This document shows positions 38,845 through 38,947 of a DNA stretch of 38,947 nucleotides, piece after piece. Location of the stretch: NCBI GenBank assembly GCA_946220865.1, contig CAMJYM010000015.1, positions 1 through 38,947 of the forward strand, in the 5' to 3' direction. The notes beneath the pieces are model-generated. The model made no database searches. It saw only the letters and a list, made by a program, of their open reading frames with translations, and was not told the origin of the DNA. Every line of letters starts with the position of its first letter. Within the stretch, counting starts at the first letter, position 1. Source of the stretch: an uncultured Clostridia bacterium (GTDB lineage Bacteria > Bacillota > Clostridia > Saccharofermentanales > DTU023). A program made the position numbers and the translations under genes.

Positions 38845-38876
38845 AAAACAAATTTATTCAGAGTTCGTATGAAATG

Positions 38877-38947
38877 AAAAGCCCCGAAACCATTTGATTT
38901 CGGGGCTTTCAAGCTGGCGCGCCCAGTAGAGATCGAATCCACAACCT
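38877..38947 (-). repeat. Right direct repeat (attachment site) of the tRNA-Arg element
   Basis: Same 71 bases as 36519-36589, including the terminator hairpin at 38878-38909. It continues past the window end. Confidence 0.93.
38915..38947 (-). tRNA. tRNA-Arg(ACG), 3' end only (rest beyond the window)
   Basis: CCA end, G, acceptor arm and T-arm are visible, identical to the fragment at 36557. Since the tRNA is on the minus strand, its 5' half should lie just past 38947. This copy is expected to be the intact gene restored by integration. Confidence 0.75.

Larger units (their letters stand above)
36590..38876 (+). mobile_element. Small integrative element in tRNA-Arg(ACG), integrase decayed
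   Basis: 2358 bp from repeat to repeat. The evidence is the perfect tRNA-derived direct repeat at each end, clearly AT-rich composition and codon use unlike the flanking chromosome, and a tyrosine integrase remnant abutting the right repeat. The cargo is two tiny coupled ORFs and a two-gene unit (37192-38507). No replication, transfer or phage structural gene is present, so the element is probably non-mobile now. Confidence 0.85.

Overview
The window looks like a chromosomal segment of a member of the Bacillota, most likely of clostridial type, with fairly GC-rich coding sequence. The evidence is gene content and order. A block of PLP decarboxylase (YaaO-like), tmk, darA, holB, ricT and rsmI sits beside tatD and metG, as in the conserved Bacillota neighbourhood. 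There is also tig-clpP-clpX, an Asp23/Gls24 protein, a bifunctional penicillin-binding protein, strong AGGAGG ribosome binding sites and extended -10 promoters. Genus cannot be read from the sequence.

Layout. 1-5845 (minus): an exported acidic protein cut by the window edge, deoC, an exported C39-peptidase-like protein that has lost its catalytic Cys and His, a short-chain dehydrogenase, and a 699-residue sodium:alanine symporter with an unusual extra N-terminal membrane domain. 6063-10341 (plus): a TauE/SafE exporter, a beta-hydroxyacid dehydrogenase, a UPF0104 membrane protein, and an 11-residue-repeat helical protein separated from an Asp23 protein by one frame at a run of nine A. 10378-11511 (minus): a DUF362 ferredoxin-like protein. 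11635-19209 (plus): a class A PBP, then PNP, MTA/SAH-type deaminase and MtnA-like isomerase, which together make a methylthioadenosine/5'-deoxyadenosine salvage set, then an AlkD-like protein with altered active-site residues and a membrane protein. 19206-21790 (minus): a membrane-anchored serine hydrolase and a nucleoside hydrolase. 22114-25655 (plus): flavin reductase, metG, tatD. 25741-32238 (minus): rsmI, ricT, holB, darA, tmk (apparently with a CTG start), the PLP decarboxylase and a strongly Arg/Glu-rich disordered protein. 32252-36441 (minus): pncA, clpX, clpP and tig, with a long imperfect hairpin between tig and clpP.

The last 2.4 kb is different. It is AT-rich and lies between two copies of a perfect direct repeat of at least 71 bp, made of the 3' part of tRNA-Arg(ACG) and its terminator. 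It holds a well-formed promoter, two tiny coupled ORFs, a translationally coupled pair (a 187-residue unknown and a DUF1828/DUF1829-like protein) and the last 55 codons of a tyrosine integrase. This is a minimal integrative element with a decayed integrase, and its cargo pair is the best candidate for an undescribed system, possibly defence or toxin-antitoxin. That role is inferred from context only.

Shared themes: nucleoside and purine salvage (deoC, PNP, deaminase, nucleoside hydrolase, pncA), envelope proteins, and protein quality control (tig, ClpXP).
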